A stretch of 38,422 nt of DNA from an uncultured Clostridia bacterium. GTDB lineage: Bacteria > Bacillota > Clostridia > Oscillospirales > Ruminococcaceae. Below, piece after piece: positions 14,775 through 22,878 of this stretch. The stretch is from contig CAMVEM010000006.1 in NCBI GenBank assembly GCA_947166515.1, forward strand, positions 1 to 38,422, read 5' to 3'. Position numbers and translations under genes: made by a program. The number at the start of each line of letters is the position of its first letter. Within the stretch, counting starts at the first letter, position 1. The notes beneath the pieces are model-generated. The model did not search any database and had not been told where the DNA came from. It saw only the letters and a program-made list of their open reading frames with translations.

Positions 14775-15435
14775 CATTATTATTATTATTATTCGGTATC
14801 GTAAATGAGGTATGGCAGAATCCAATAACTCCGTCGGACTTCCGCCTATAAAAGTGGTATAAATGCCAATAGTTTTTATATAAAAACACCTTTAAATCAG
14901 TACGGTTTGTATCACCGAAGCGCTGGAAGTGTACTATCTCGCGTTCGCGGAGGAAGCGTATGATGTTGGTGACATCTGGGTCATCACACATACGCAGTAT
15001 GTTATCATAAGTTGCGCGCGCTTTTTGTTCTGCCGCCATATCTTCTGTTATATCTGCAATAGGATCTGCCTTGCTCTGAAGATATGCGGCGCTGAAAGGC
15101 ACACCGGACGCGCTTGAAGGATATACACCGTTCGCGTGGTCGATGTAGTAATCTCCGACACCGTAGCGGTCAAAGCTTCTTGCGCCTTCGCCTTTGGTGA
15201 GCTGTGTAACGATACAGCCGACCATTTCGAGATGTCCGAGTTCCTCGGCACCTATATCGGTCAGCAGTGCGATACCGCTTCTGTCGGTCTGCGCAAAGCG
15301 CTGGGAAAGGTAGCGGAGAGAAGCTCCCAGTTCACCGTCGGGACCGCCATACTGTGACAGAATATAGCTTGCAAGCTTCGGGTTCTTGTTGTTGATCTTA
15401 ACAGGGATCTGAGTCATTTTGGTAAAGATAAACAT
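14758..15435 (-). CDS. cotJC: CotJC, manganese-catalase-like spore coat protein, atypical C-terminus
   Basis: A 225-aa ferritin-like protein. The dimanganese ligands are in place: the helix with YGGPDGELGASLRYLSQRF, EELGHLEMVG, AAEQKARATYD and REREIVHFQRFG. Members of the family break down hydrogen peroxide or build the inner spore coat. GAGGG precedes the ATG at 15435. Up to HFQRFG it matches CotJC well. The last 47 or so residues differ from the usual ending, are AT-rich, and end in a run of six Asn encoded by an (AAT)6 tract. I infer that the 3' end was replaced when the neighbouring fic region arrived. Last gene of cotJABC. Confidence 0.9.
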   Translation of the reverse strand: MFIFTKMTQIPVKINNKNPKLASYILSQYGGPDGELGASLRYLSQRFAQTDRSGIALLTDIGAEELGHLEMVGCIVTQLTKGEGARSFDRYGVGDYYIDHANGVYPSSASGVPFSAAYLQSKADPIADITEDMAAEQKARATYDNILRMCDDPDVTNIIRFLREREIVHFQRFGDTNRTDLKVFLYKNYWHLYHFYRRKSDGVIGFCHTSFTIPNNNNNNDPLSE

Positions 15436-15447
15436 ATAAAGCCCTCC

Positions 15448-15714
15448 TTATGTCATTTTCTGGGACGGCCACACGCCGTTCAGCCATTCCCACTCGTTCT
15501 CGCAGTCCGAAGAGCACGAAAAAAGTGGATAGCAGCGTTTCTCGAACGCCTCTCTGCATATCTCGGAATTCCTGCAGGCTTCTCTGAACATTTTCAGTGC
15601 GCGGCTGTCGTCGGGGTGAGTGTCAAGGTAGAGCTTTAAGTCGTTTGCAAAGAACATAGCTTCGCTGAGCTTTCGCATAAGCTGCTGAGCGCTCATCTGT
15701 CTGTTATTTTCCAT
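15448..15714 (-). CDS. cotJB: CotJB spore coat protein
   Basis: An 88-aa protein with the CotJB pattern: LMRKLSEAMFFANDLKLYLD, then THPDD, then the Trp-containing end WEWLNGVWPSQ. The start at 15714 (MENNRQ) is chosen because AAAGGGG lies 8 bases upstream, inside the end of cotJA. The two genes overlap by 11 bases. In Bacillus the CotJ proteins are made in the mother cell under sigma-E and assemble into the inner coat. The presence of the operon implies a spore-forming lineage. Confidence 0.88.
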   Translation of the reverse strand: MENNRQMSAQQLMRKLSEAMFFANDLKLYLDTHPDDSRALKMFREACRNSEICREAFEKRCYPLFSCSSDCENEWEWLNGVWPSQKMT

Positions 15715-15895
15715 CGTACAGTCCCCTTTCATATTCCGAGATACTTATGTCAAGCTCGGGAAATATCGTTCCGCGTTCGAGTGCTTTTTCGGGAGTATAG
15801 ACCCTGCCGAGCATCTGTATCGGCACATACGCATAACCAACGCTCGTTCTTACGGTGTCCGGCATTGTCATATCTGTGCATTCGTTGTAGTTCAT
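15704..15895 (-). CDS. cotJA: CotJA spore coat protein
   Basis: A 63-aa protein with the CotJA signature YVPIQMLGRVYTPEKALERG followed by TIFPELD. Start at 15895 (MNYNECTDM), with AAGGAAAG upstream. First gene of cotJABC. A mother-cell promoter would be expected in the 200 bases upstream. A loose CATAAAAT-type -10 near 15956 is visible, but the -35 is not convincing, so I do not call it. Confidence 0.85.
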   Translation of the reverse strand: MNYNECTDMTMPDTVRTSVGYAYVPIQMLGRVYTPEKALERGTIFPELDISISEYERGLYDGK

Positions 15896-16084
15896 GCTGA
15901 TCTTTCCTTTCATTGTGATTATTTGCCGTTCGACATCCTGTCATATGGCTTTTTTATTTTATGCCGGGAATGTGAATAATGACACATGAAAACACAGAGC
16001 ACAGATGTTACTAAAAACTGTCGGAGAATAACGCTTCTGAAGCATTATACCGATAAAAACTGTATTTTTTATTGACAAAATGTA

Positions 16085-16113
16085 TTGAAAAATTATTTAG
16101 GGTGTGCTATAAT
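16085..16113 (+). promoter_or_regulatory. Promoter of the GNAT-smpB operon
   Basis: TTGAAA at 16085-16090, a 17-base spacer and TATAAT at 16108-16113. Transcription should start near 16120, giving a leader of about 134 bases that includes a strong hairpin. Confidence 0.75.
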
Positions 16114-16144
16114 AAAATAAGTATTTGTGACTTAAGATTTTTTG

Positions 16145-16179
16145 TTTATGTCTCCCCGCCGGAGGCGGGGAGACATAAA
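16145..16179. repeat. GC-rich hairpin repeat, copy 1
   Basis: A 15-bp perfect stem (arm TTTATGTCTCCCCGC) with loop CGGAG. It lies in the leader of the acetyltransferase mRNA and has no T tail. Related hairpins with the same CCCGCC/GGCGGG core occur at 17857-17885 and 21724-21756. Confidence 0.7.
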
Positions 16180-16253
16180 TGTAAGTCATCATTTCTGCTT
16201 AGGTTGTGAACAATTATAATAAAATATATAATTATATCCACAGGAGGATTGCA

Positions 16254-16694
16254 ATGATACAGATCCGTGAAGCAAAGACAGAAGATCTTAGCAGAATACT
16301 TGAATTATACTCATTACTTTTCGGAAAGGGAATGCTGAATAAAACTCCCGATGTTGTCAAGATATGGGATCGCCTTATGGCGGACCCTTTTTATCATGTT
16401 ATAGTAGCGGAAGAGGACGGAAAGCTCGTCTCAACATGCTCCTGTATGATAATAGAGAATATAACGTACGACCACAGACCTTACGCTATCGTGGATAATA
16501 TAGTTACCGACAGCGAATACAGAGCGCAGGGACTCGCTTCCGCGTGCCTTGAAGAAGCTAAAAGGATAGCTGAGAAGGCTGACTGCATAAAGATAATGTT
16601 AACGACTGCCTCAAAGCTCAATTCTACATATAAATTCTATGAAAAGCTCGGCTACAACAGGCAGGATTCCACAGCATTCACACAATGGCTTTAA
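16254..16694 (+). CDS. GNAT-family N-acetyltransferase
   Basis: A 146-aa acetyl-CoA-dependent transferase. The start at 16254 (MIQIREAKTEDLSRI) has CAGGAGGA upstream; an earlier in-frame GTG at 16206 lacks a site. The fold is clear: strand VDNIVTDSEYRAQGLASACL carries the acetyl-CoA pyrophosphate-binding Q/R-x-x-G-x-A loop, and NSTYKFYEKLGYNR is the usual C-terminal motif. The substrate cannot be predicted. It is followed by smpB after 9 bases, so the two share a transcript. Confidence 0.88.
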   Translation: MIQIREAKTEDLSRILELYSLLFGKGMLNKTPDVVKIWDRLMADPFYHVIVAEEDGKLVSTCSCMIIENITYDHRPYAIVDNIVTDSEYRAQGLASACLEEAKRIAEKADCIKIMLTTASKLNSTYKFYEKLGYNRQDSTAFTQWL

Positions 16695-16703
16695 GGAGAA
16701 AAG

Positions 16704-17165
16704 ATGGCAGAAAATCTCAAAACTATATCCGAAAACAGGCAGGTGCGCCACGAATATTTCATAGTTGAAAGTCTGGAGGCTGGCATCGAACTTACCGGAA
16801 CAGAAGTGAAATCCATACGTCAGGGCGGCGTTAATCTGCGCGACTCGTGGATCTCGATCGAAAACGGCGAGGCGTATGTTAAGCAGATGCACATATCCCC
16901 GTACGAAAAGGGCAATATATTCAACAAAGATCCGATGCGCGAACGCAGGCTTCTGATGCACAAGCGCGAGATAATGCGTCTGTTCGGAATGGTAAAGCAG
17001 GAGGGACTTACACTGATACCGGTGTCGCTTTATTTCAAGGGCAGCCGCGTAAAAATGCAGGTCGGTCTCTGTAAGGGCAAGAAGCTTTATGATAAACGCG
17101 CGTCAATGGCGGAGCGCGACGCAAAGCGCACCATAGACCGTGCAATAAAGGAACGCAATCAATGA
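16704..17165 (+). CDS. smpB: SmpB, tmRNA-binding protein
   Basis: A 153-aa protein that binds tmRNA (ssrA) and delivers it to stalled ribosomes for trans-translation. Typical features are [10 protein letters not shown] near the N-terminus, the [20 protein letters not shown] core, ISPYEKGN and a basic C-terminal tail ([20 protein letters not shown]). Length is normal. AAGGAGAAAAG precedes the ATG. Its stop overlaps the next gene's start by 4 bases (ATGA). No ssrA gene was seen in this window. Confidence 0.97.
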   Translation: MAENLKTISENRQVRHEYFIVESLEAGIELTGTEVKSIRQGGVNLRDSWISIENGEAYVKQMHISPYEKGNIFNKDPMRERRLLMHKREIMRLFGMVKQEGLTLIPVSLYFKGSRVKMQVGLCKGKKLYDKRASMAERDAKRTIDRAIKERNQ

Positions 17166-17830
17166 AAAAGGCAGTTTCGATAGTTTTCGCCGTACTGTTT
17201 TTCATGGCGGCGGGATTTACTGCGTATGCGGAGAATTCATACAGGCTTCTCGACAGCAATAAGGATATTCTCGGTGGCAACATCGTATATCAGCCCGAGC
17301 AGCAGATATTCCGACTGACAAAGGGAGAAACATATTCGGTGGAGCTTTCTGCGGACAGAGGACTCTACTTTTTTGTAACTGTCGGCGGATATGAGAGTGC
17401 AAACGGCAGCGGCAGCGCTGACAACGGTATAAGATGCGGCTGTGAGATACGGCTTGACTGTTATGACTCCGAAGGTGAGGTCATTACCCCGGTCTATGAT
17501 ACGATATTTACAGAGGCGGACGGTGTGTTCTGCCGCTGGAGCATAGGCTCGGACGATATGTACTCCGGACTTCCGGAAAATACGAAAAAAGTAAGACTTA
17601 CGATCAAGGCAGATGCCGAACGCCAGTATATAAAGGCATTGGAAATGCATACAAGCGATACCGTGGCGCTGAATAAAACGCTGAGAGAATGGGAGTCTCA
17701 TAAGCTCGGCAATATCAACGCACAGACCACCCTCGCCGATTACTGGATAATGGTTGGATTTGTTGCTGCGGTCGCTGCGGTAATGATAGTATTCCGCAAA
17801 ATTCGTGACAGTATCAGAAACAAGAAATGA
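17162..17830 (+). CDS. Exported protein with C-terminal membrane anchor, unknown function
   Basis: A 222-aa protein with a signal peptide ([20 protein letters not shown], cut after AYA), an extracellular beta-rich region (about 25-185) and one transmembrane helix near 192-212 ([18 protein letters not shown]), followed by a basic [11 protein letters not shown] tail. It is translationally coupled to smpB by a 4-base overlap. The extracellular part has two cysteines close together (CGC) and resembles a carbohydrate-binding or jelly-roll fold only in general character. No family was recognised. Confidence 0.75.
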   Translation: MKKAVSIVFAVLFFMAAGFTAYAENSYRLLDSNKDILGGNIVYQPEQQIFRLTKGETYSVELSADRGLYFFVTVGGYESANGSGSADNGIRCGCEIRLDCYDSEGEVITPVYDTIFTEADGVFCRWSIGSDDMYSGLPENTKKVRLTIKADAERQYIKALEMHTSDTVALNKTLREWESHKLGNINAQTTLADYWIMVGFVAAVAAVMIVFRKIRDSIRNKK

Positions 17831-17856
17831 GGAACATTAAACAGCACAGTCAGTAC

Positions 17857-17885
17857 ATTTTCCCCCGCCGTAGGCGGGGGAAAAT
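17857..17885. repeat. GC-rich hairpin repeat, copy 2
   Basis: A 13-bp perfect stem: ATTTTCCCCCGCC with GGCGGGGGAAAAT around a GTA loop. It follows the exported-protein gene and could end that operon. It belongs to the same style as copies at 16145 and 21724. Confidence 0.65.
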
Positions 17886-17935
17886 ACAAATAGCTGCATA
17901 GTATAATATTTCGGTAAAAGAAATGAGGAAATGGT

Positions 17936-18145
17936 ATGACAGTTACAATGAAGATTGAAGGAATGATGTGCGGCCACTGCGAGGCGTCGGTAAAGAAAGC
18001 ATTGGAAGCTCTTGACAGCGTGCAGAGCGCCGAGGTCAGCCACGAAAAGGGAACAGCGTTGCTCACGCTTTCCGGTGAGGTATCGGTGGATACGCTCAGA
18101 CAGACAGTGGAAGACCTTGATTACAAGGTCATTGGAATAGAGTAG
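17936..18145 (+). CDS. Heavy-metal-associated (HMA) domain protein, CopZ-like
   Basis: A 69-aa single-domain metallochaperone. The metal-binding MxCxxC motif is present as MMCGHC at residues 11-16, in the ferredoxin-like HMA fold (TVTMKIEGMMCGHCEASVKKA). Such proteins carry Cu(I) and pass it to P-type ATPases or a repressor. No copper ATPase or CsoR is adjacent, so the partner is elsewhere. TGAGGAAATGG precedes the ATG. Immediately downstream is the MITE-like hairpin array. Confidence 0.9.
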   Translation: MTVTMKIEGMMCGHCEASVKKALEALDSVQSAEVSHEKGTALLTLSGEVSVDTLRQTVEDLDYKVIGIE

Positions 18146-18155
18146 TATTACTGAA

Positions 18156-18407
18156 ATAAATCATAATTTATAGAGCCCTACCCCCGGCCCCTCCCCTAAA
18201 GGGGAGGGGGGAATTATTCCTATATGTGGGGAGCAGAGCTCCCCACACCCCACCTGTTTGGAACGTGGGGCGAAGCCCCACCCGAAGGGCGCGGGGCGAC
18301 CGGAAAGCCCCGCATTTCAGGGGCGTGGGGACGGAGTCCCCACCCGAAGGAGGTGCGGAGGGCGACCGGAAAGCCCTCCGCAAATTCCCCCACAAATTAT
18401 GATTTAT
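18156..18407. repeat. MITE-like element: six GC-rich hairpins inside 14-bp terminal inverted repeats
   Basis: A 252-bp block bounded by the perfect inverted repeat ATAAATCATAATTT (18156-18169) and AAATTATGATTTAT (18394-18407). Inside are six perfect or near-perfect hairpins: 18188-18209, 18226-18246, 18265-18281, 18291-18313, 18325-18343 and 18355-18381. The last four form a two-hairpin unit repeated twice; each second hairpin has the loop GACCGGAAA but a different stem. No gene fits inside. It looks like a non-autonomous mobile or structured repeat element. Confidence 0.7.
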
Positions 18408-18441
18408 AAAAAATTACTTTACCCGTGAAAGGATGGAAAAA

Positions 18442-18957
18442 ATGAAAGATTTTTTACAGCTCGCACACGACAGATATTCATGTCGCAAATTTGACGGCAG
18501 AGATATTCCCGAAGAGGATATAAACAAAATAATCGAAGCCGGTATAATTGCTCCCACAGGAGTAAATTTTCAGCCTATAAAGATCTGGGTATTCAAAAGT
18601 GAAGAGGCACGAGCAAAGCTTGTCTCCTGCACAAAGATGAAGTTCATCGAGCCTGCAAAGGTGATATTCGCTGTGGGCGGCGATCCGAAAACATCGTGGA
18701 CGCGTCCGTTCGATCAGAAGAGCTTCGCCGATGTTGACGCCGCGATAGTTATAACGCACATGATGCTTGAGATACACGATCTCGGCTACGGCTCGACATG
18801 GATAGGTCATTTCGATCCTGGTGCACTTGCGGAGCTTTTCCCCGAAACAAAGGACTACAATATGATAGGTCTGCTTCCCGTAAGCGGCAGAGCAATGGAG
18901 CCCTCTGAACGTCACGAGCTCCATAAGCCCATTTCTGAAATAGTAACTGAATTATGA
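18442..18957 (+). CDS. Nitroreductase-family FMN oxidoreductase
   Basis: A 171-aa flavoprotein. The N-terminal DRYSCRKFDGRDIPEEDI with RYSCRKF is the FMN-phosphate-binding start of the family. APTGVNFQPIKIWVF and LGYGSTWIGHF are further conserved blocks, and the protein ends with the usual LPVSGRA segment. The family reduces nitro compounds, quinones or flavins with NAD(P)H; the substrate is unknown. The ATG at 18442 is preferred to that at 18433 because AAAGG lies 9 bases before it and abuts the other. It is flanked by hairpin repeats on both sides. Confidence 0.88.
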   Translation: MKDFLQLAHDRYSCRKFDGRDIPEEDINKIIEAGIIAPTGVNFQPIKIWVFKSEEARAKLVSCTKMKFIEPAKVIFAVGGDPKTSWTRPFDQKSFADVDAAIVITHMMLEIHDLGYGSTWIGHFDPGALAELFPETKDYNMIGLLPVSGRAMEPSERHELHKPISEIVTEL

Positions 18958-18966
18958 CCACCACTG

Positions 18967-18991
18967 AGCCCCCTCCCCATGGGAGGGGGCT
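18967..18991 (+). terminator. Hairpin after the nitroreductase gene
   Basis: AGCCCCCTCCC pairs with GGGAGGGGGCT around a CAT loop (11 bp), 10 bases after the stop codon. It is followed by GTTATATT, a weak T tail. It shares its GC-rich style with the dispersed repeats. Confidence 0.6.
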
Positions 18992-19043
18992 GTTATATTC
19001 TCTGTGGGGAGCATACCAGAACGGGGTGTAGGGCGAAGCCGTG

Positions 19044-19075
19044 AAAAAAGCACCATCTCCCTTGGGAGATGGTGC
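19044..19075 (-). terminator. Terminator of ftsH
   Basis: GCACCATCTCCC pairs with GGGAGATGGTGC around a two-base gap. On the minus strand the stem is followed by TTTTTTC, a proper rho-independent terminator just after the ftsH stop. Confidence 0.8.
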
Positions 19076-19081
19076 AGTATA

Positions 19082-21067
19082 TTAATCTTCTTTTTCTCTG
19101 TCCGGTATTTCTACAACCTCTTCGGTTTCCTTCGAAAGATCTACCTTGACAGTATCTTTTTCCTCCGCCGGAGCGTCTGCTTTAACTTCATCTTCCGGCT
19201 CGGTATATTCGTTGTTCATTATCTTGATGAACATATCGCCGTCCATTTTTTCGTGCTTCATCAGATACTGCGCAACACGGTCAAGGCAGTCGCGATGTGT
19301 CTCGATGATGTTGCGTGCATTCTCATAAGCTGTATCTACCAGCTCTCTGACTTCCGCGTCGATCTCGCCGGCAATATTCTCGGAATAGTTTCTGCCGTGA
19401 GAATAGTCACGTCCGAGGAATACCTCAGCGTCATTCGTTCCGTAAACGATAGGTCCTATCTTCTCGCTGAAGCCATAGCGTGTTACCATGTTTCTTGCAA
19501 CGTTCGTAGCACGCTCGATATCATTCGAAGCGCCGGTGGAAATATCCTCAAGCACTACCTTTTCTGCAACTCGTCCGCCGAGCAGAACGATAAGCTCTTC
19601 TTCCATTTCACGCTTGCTTCTGTAGTTCTTGTCGTGATCCGGGAGCGACATTGTAAATCCGCCCGCCTGACCTCTCGGGATTATCGTTACATGGTGTACT
19701 TTATCCTGCGTGGGGCAGAAATATGTGCAGACTGCGTGTCCGCCCTCGTGATAAGCTGTAAGGCGTTTCTCTGCTTCTGTCACCACTCTCGACTTCTTCT
19801 CGGGACCGGTAACTACCTTGATAGCCGCTTCTTCAACGTCTTCCTGGACGATAGCCTTTCTGTTCTTGCGTGCGGCAAGAAGTGCGGACTCGTTCAGAAG
19901 GTTTTCAAGATCGGCACCCGTAAATCCTGCTGTCGATTTTGCGATAGTCGCAAGGTCTATATCCGGCGAGAGCTTCTTGTTTCTTGTGTGGACCTTGAGT
20001 ATCTCCTCGCGACCTTTTATGTCGGGATAGCTTACTGCTATCTGTCTGTCAAAACGTCCCGGACGCAGCAGCGCGGGGTCAAGTATATCGCGTCTGTTGG
20101 TAGCCGCCATTACAATGATGTTCTGATTCTCGGTAAATCCGTCCATTTCAACGAGAAGCTGGTTCAGCGTCTGTTCACGTTCATCGTGACCGCCGCCGAG
20201 ACCCGCGCCTCTCTGTCTGCCGACTGCGTCTATCTCGTCAATGAACACTACCGAAGGAGTATGCTTCTTTGCCTGATCGAACAGGTCTCTTACACGCGAT
20301 GCTCCGACGCCGACGAACATCTCAACAAAGTCGGAACCGCTTATCGAGAAGAAGGGAACGCCGGCTTCTCCGGCAACTGCCTTTGCGAGCAGCGTCTTAC
20401 CTGTTCCGGGAGGTCCCACGAGCAGCACACCCTTGGGTATTCTCGCACCGAGTTCCTGATATTTGCGTGGATTTTTCATGAAGTCAACTATCTCTTCGAG
20501 CTCCTGCTTTTCCTCGTCAGCACCGGCAACATCGGCGAATGTGACCTTCTTACCGTTTGCAGGCTGATTCCTCGTGTTCGCACGCGAGAACTGGTTCAGC
20601 TTTCCGCCGCCCGTCGTCTGGCGCATTATCACGAATGTGAAGCCTATCATCAGCGCTATCAGTACGAGATAAGGAATGAAGCTGAGCAGGAAGGAGTTGT
20701 CGGACACCGGCTCATAGTCGCATTCGAGCGGGGATTCGGGATTCTGTTTGTTGTATTCCTCTCGGTAGTCCTCCGTATCTCTGAGGAACAGGCTCACATA
20801 AGGAACTGTGTATCTGTATGTTGTATTCTGGTTGTTTTTCAGCTTGAAATCAAGTCTTCCGCTTCCGAGGTCAAGGTCGTATGCTGTGACATTATACTTG
20901 TCGAATTCATCAAGAAGCGTCGAATACGGTCCTTTGAACGTCGTGATACCGTTTCCGGCATACGAAGGGACAAGGTTGTTCAGTATAGCGATAAGTCCCA
21001 TAACGAGCAGAACGATTATCAGCGCGTATATCAGGAACCCCTTGAACTTATTGTTGTTTTGCTGCAT
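19082..21067 (-). CDS. ftsH: FtsH, ATP-dependent membrane zinc protease
   Basis: A 661-aa membrane AAA+ protease that extracts and degrades membrane and regulatory proteins. Transmembrane helices lie at about 10-30 and 125-147, with an extracytoplasmic domain between. Walker A is GPPGTGKT, Walker B VVFIDEID, and the second region of homology ends RPGRFDRQI. The zinc motif HExxH reads HEGGH, where most FtsH have HEAGH; the ligands are kept. The acidic C-terminal tail (about 40 residues of Glu/Asp/Lys) is typical. It follows hpt in the classical tilS-hpt-ftsH order. Confidence 0.97.
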   Translation of the reverse strand: MQQNNNKFKGFLIYALIIVLLVMGLIAILNNLVPSYAGNGITTFKGPYSTLLDEFDKYNVTAYDLDLGSGRLDFKLKNNQNTTYRYTVPYVSLFLRDTEDYREEYNKQNPESPLECDYEPVSDNSFLLSFIPYLVLIALMIGFTFVIMRQTTGGGKLNQFSRANTRNQPANGKKVTFADVAGADEEKQELEEIVDFMKNPRKYQELGARIPKGVLLVGPPGTGKTLLAKAVAGEAGVPFFSISGSDFVEMFVGVGASRVRDLFDQAKKHTPSVVFIDEIDAVGRQRGAGLGGGHDEREQTLNQLLVEMDGFTENQNIIVMAATNRRDILDPALLRPGRFDRQIAVSYPDIKGREEILKVHTRNKKLSPDIDLATIAKSTAGFTGADLENLLNESALLAARKNRKAIVQEDVEEAAIKVVTGPEKKSRVVTEAEKRLTAYHEGGHAVCTYFCPTQDKVHHVTIIPRGQAGGFTMSLPDHDKNYRSKREMEEELIVLLGGRVAEKVVLEDISTGASNDIERATNVARNMVTRYGFSEKIGPIVYGTNDAEVFLGRDYSHGRNYSENIAGEIDAEVRELVDTAYENARNIIETHRDCLDRVAQYLMKHEKMDGDMFIKIMNNEYTEPEDEVKADAPAEEKDTVKVDLSKETEEVVEIPDREKED

Positions 21068-21128
21068 TTAAACCGCCTTTCCGGATATGTTCCCACATAT
21101 TATACATTATTTTTATCAGAATTATCTG

Positions 21129-21671
21129 TTATTTTTCGTAAACTTCTCTTTTCAGCACGCCGATGTACTTTAAATTGCGGTATATTTCGGCGTAATCGAG
21201 CCCGTAACCGACTACGAATTCGTTCCCGACATCAAAGCATTTGTAGTCTGCTCTGACATCGCTCACTTTTTCCGCTGTGACCTTGTCAAGCAGCGTGCAT
21301 ATCTTCACCGATGCGGGATTTTTCTGCATCAGATACGACTTTACTGCAGCGAGCGTTCTCGCGGTATCGAGGATATCCTCGACTATTATAACATCGCGCC
21401 CGGTTATATCGGTGTCGAGATCTTTCAGTATCCGCACATTTCCCGATGATACCGCGGCATTGCCGTAAGATTTCGCGACCATGAAATCAATATCGCACAT
21501 AAGGTCGATCTCTCTCAGAAGATCCGCCGTAAAGATCACCGAACCTTTTAGTATCCCGACGAGAAGCGGCGTTTTTCCGGAATAATCCGCAGTTATTTCT
21601 CTGCCGATCCTTTCGACGCTTTGTTTTATTTCTTCTTCCGTGAAAAGTATCCGCTCAACATCTTTATGCAT
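21129..21671 (-). CDS. hpt: Hypoxanthine phosphoribosyltransferase
   Basis: A 180-aa purine salvage enzyme that converts hypoxanthine or guanine plus PRPP to IMP or GMP. The motifs are LVGILKGSVIF, the PRPP loop VIIVEDILDTARTL, and the C-terminal FVVGYGLDYAEIYRNL that contacts the base. The PRPP loop normally reads D-T-G-x-T; here the Gly is Ala (DTART), a mild change within observed variation. AGAGGG precedes the ATG. It sits between tilS and ftsH with its own upstream promoter. Confidence 0.95.
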   Translation of the reverse strand: MHKDVERILFTEEEIKQSVERIGREITADYSGKTPLLVGILKGSVIFTADLLREIDLMCDIDFMVAKSYGNAAVSSGNVRILKDLDTDITGRDVIIVEDILDTARTLAAVKSYLMQKNPASVKICTLLDKVTAEKVSDVRADYKCFDVGNEFVVGYGLDYAEIYRNLKYIGVLKREVYEK

Positions 21672-21723
21672 AGCTTTGCCCTCTCTTCACAAATCACTGT
21701 CAACATCTTAAAAAAGTATCCTT

Positions 21724-21756
21724 TTCTGTCTTCCCGCCTCCGGCGGGGAGACAGAA
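21724..21756. repeat. GC-rich hairpin repeat, copy 3, in the hpt leader
   Basis: TTCTGTCTTCCCGCC pairs with GGCGGGGAGACAGAA over 15 positions with one G-T pair and a TCC loop. It lies between the hpt promoter and start codon, so it would be transcribed in the leader. Confidence 0.65.
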
Positions 21757-21778
21757 GTGCGAAAACTAATTTTTACCC

Positions 21779-21796
21779 TGTGAACAGTGTTTCACA
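21779..21796. promoter_or_regulatory. Palindromic candidate operator downstream of the hpt promoter
   Basis: TGTGAA-N6-TTCACA, a perfect 6-6-6 palindrome about 16 bases downstream of the -10, near the expected transcription start. It is well placed for a repressor; the protein is unknown. Confidence 0.45.
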
Positions 21797-21811
21797 AATA
21801 TCCATTAGATT

Positions 21812-21840
21812 AGTATATCACAACTCGGTGAAAAAATCAA
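21812..21840 (-). promoter_or_regulatory. Promoter of hpt-ftsH
   Basis: On the minus strand: TTGATT (21840-21835), a 17-base spacer, TATACT (21817-21812). It allows hpt and ftsH to be transcribed independently of tilS, leaving a leader of roughly 135 bases. Confidence 0.7.
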
Positions 21841-21915
21841 CACCCAAAATGTTCAAATTATGAAAATCCGCTGATATTGCGGTAAAATGTCATTTTTCGG
21901 CATTTTTTTCCTTAT

Positions 21916-22878
21916 TTATCTCGACTTGTAGTTCTGGACTTCCTCGCCGACGTAAAAAATTTTTTTACGGACATACGCGAACCTGTTTTTACAGAGGTTT
22001 ACTTTTCCAAACTCCTTTTCTATGATCTCACAGCACTGCGAGATACGAAGCCTAGTCGGCTCAACGTCATGGGCTTTGAGCTCTGAGGCTATTATGCGGA
22101 ATTTCACGGCAGGGGAGAGCTCTTTCAGCCTGCGGGAGTCATATCCGATACCTTTTCTGCATTCTTCCGCGCATTTTAAGGACTGCTCCGCTATGAACGC
22201 TTCGTCGTCCGCGACCGCAGCAGTCATTCTTGTGATCGCTTCAATAACAGACGGGTTGAATTCCTTTAGCATCGGCAGGACTTTATGGCGTATGCGGTTG
22301 CGGGTGCAGTCGTCGATGAGATTTGTGCTGTCTGTTACATAATCTATGCTGTTCAGGCGGCAGTATTCCTCCGTCTGCTCTCTCGAACAGAATATAAGCG
22401 GGCGTATGAAATATCCGCGCACCGGCGGTATCCCGGCGAGACCCTTTGTTCCCGTGCCGCGTATTATATTCATAAGCACCGTTTCGGCATTGTCATTCGC
22501 GGTGTGAGCAGTCGCAAGCTTTGAGCCGTATTTTTCGCGCGCGTTTTCAAAGCACTCATATCTGAGTCTTCTTGCGGCTTCTTCTAAGCTTTCATGCTTT
22601 CCGAGCGCTCCTTTGACATCTATATTATATACTTCGAGCGGTATGCTAAGCTCCGCGCAGAATTTCCGCACAAAAGCCTCGTCGCCGTCACTTTCGGCGC
22701 CGCGCAGATTATGGTTTATATGGCAGGCGGAAACGCTTATCCCGAGCTCATCGCGAAGTGTGAACATAACGTGCGCCAGCGCGCAGCTGTCAGCTCCGCC
22801 GCTTAGTCCCACGGTCACTGCGTCTCCCGCTTTCAGCATATCATATTTTTTTACCGCTTCAACGACCAGGTTCATCAT
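21916..22878 (-). CDS. tilS: TilS, tRNA(Ile)-lysidine synthase, short form
   Basis: A 320-aa ATP-dependent enzyme that converts C34 of tRNA-Ile(CAU) to lysidine, so that it reads AUA. The PP-loop is VGLSGGADS, followed by ACHINHNLRG and TAHTANDNAETVLMNIIRG, all family hallmarks. The protein ends soon after the linker region, without the extra C-terminal TilS domains of enzymes of 430-470 aa, so it is the short type known from some bacteria. GGAG lies 7 bases before the ATG at 22878. The start overlaps the end of dnaB by 20 bases. Confidence 0.93.
   Translation of the reverse strand: MMNLVVEAVKKYDMLKAGDAVTVGLSGGADSCALAHVMFTLRDELGISVSACHINHNLRGAESDGDEAFVRKFCAELSIPLEVYNIDVKGALGKHESLEEAARRLRYECFENAREKYGSKLATAHTANDNAETVLMNIIRGTGTKGLAGIPPVRGYFIRPLIFCSREQTEEYCRLNSIDYVTDSTNLIDDCTRNRIRHKVLPMLKEFNPSVIEAITRMTAAVADDEAFIAEQSLKCAEECRKGIGYDSRRLKELSPAVKFRIIASELKAHDVEPTRLRISQCCEIIEKEFGKVNLCKNRFAYVRKKIFYVGEEVQNYKSR

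Larger units (their letters stand above)
15896..16253. other. Intergenic region between divergent cotJA and the acetyltransferase gene
   Basis: Contains the sigma-A promoter at 16085-16113 and the GC-rich hairpin repeat at 16145-16179, both listed separately, plus AT-rich sequence upstream of cotJA. No further gene is seen. Confidence 0.5.

Noticed and set aside
15900-16000. Sigma-E promoter for cotJABC
   Set aside because: A CATAAAAT-like -10 is visible near 15956 but no convincing -35 at the right distance.
18188-18381. CRISPR array
   Set aside because: The repeated units are self-complementary hairpins with no regular spacer length, and no cas gene is near.
19004-21256. A 750-codon open frame on the plus strand
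   Set aside because: It is antisense to ftsH, whose motifs are complete, and its translation has no domain. It reflects codon bias of ftsH.
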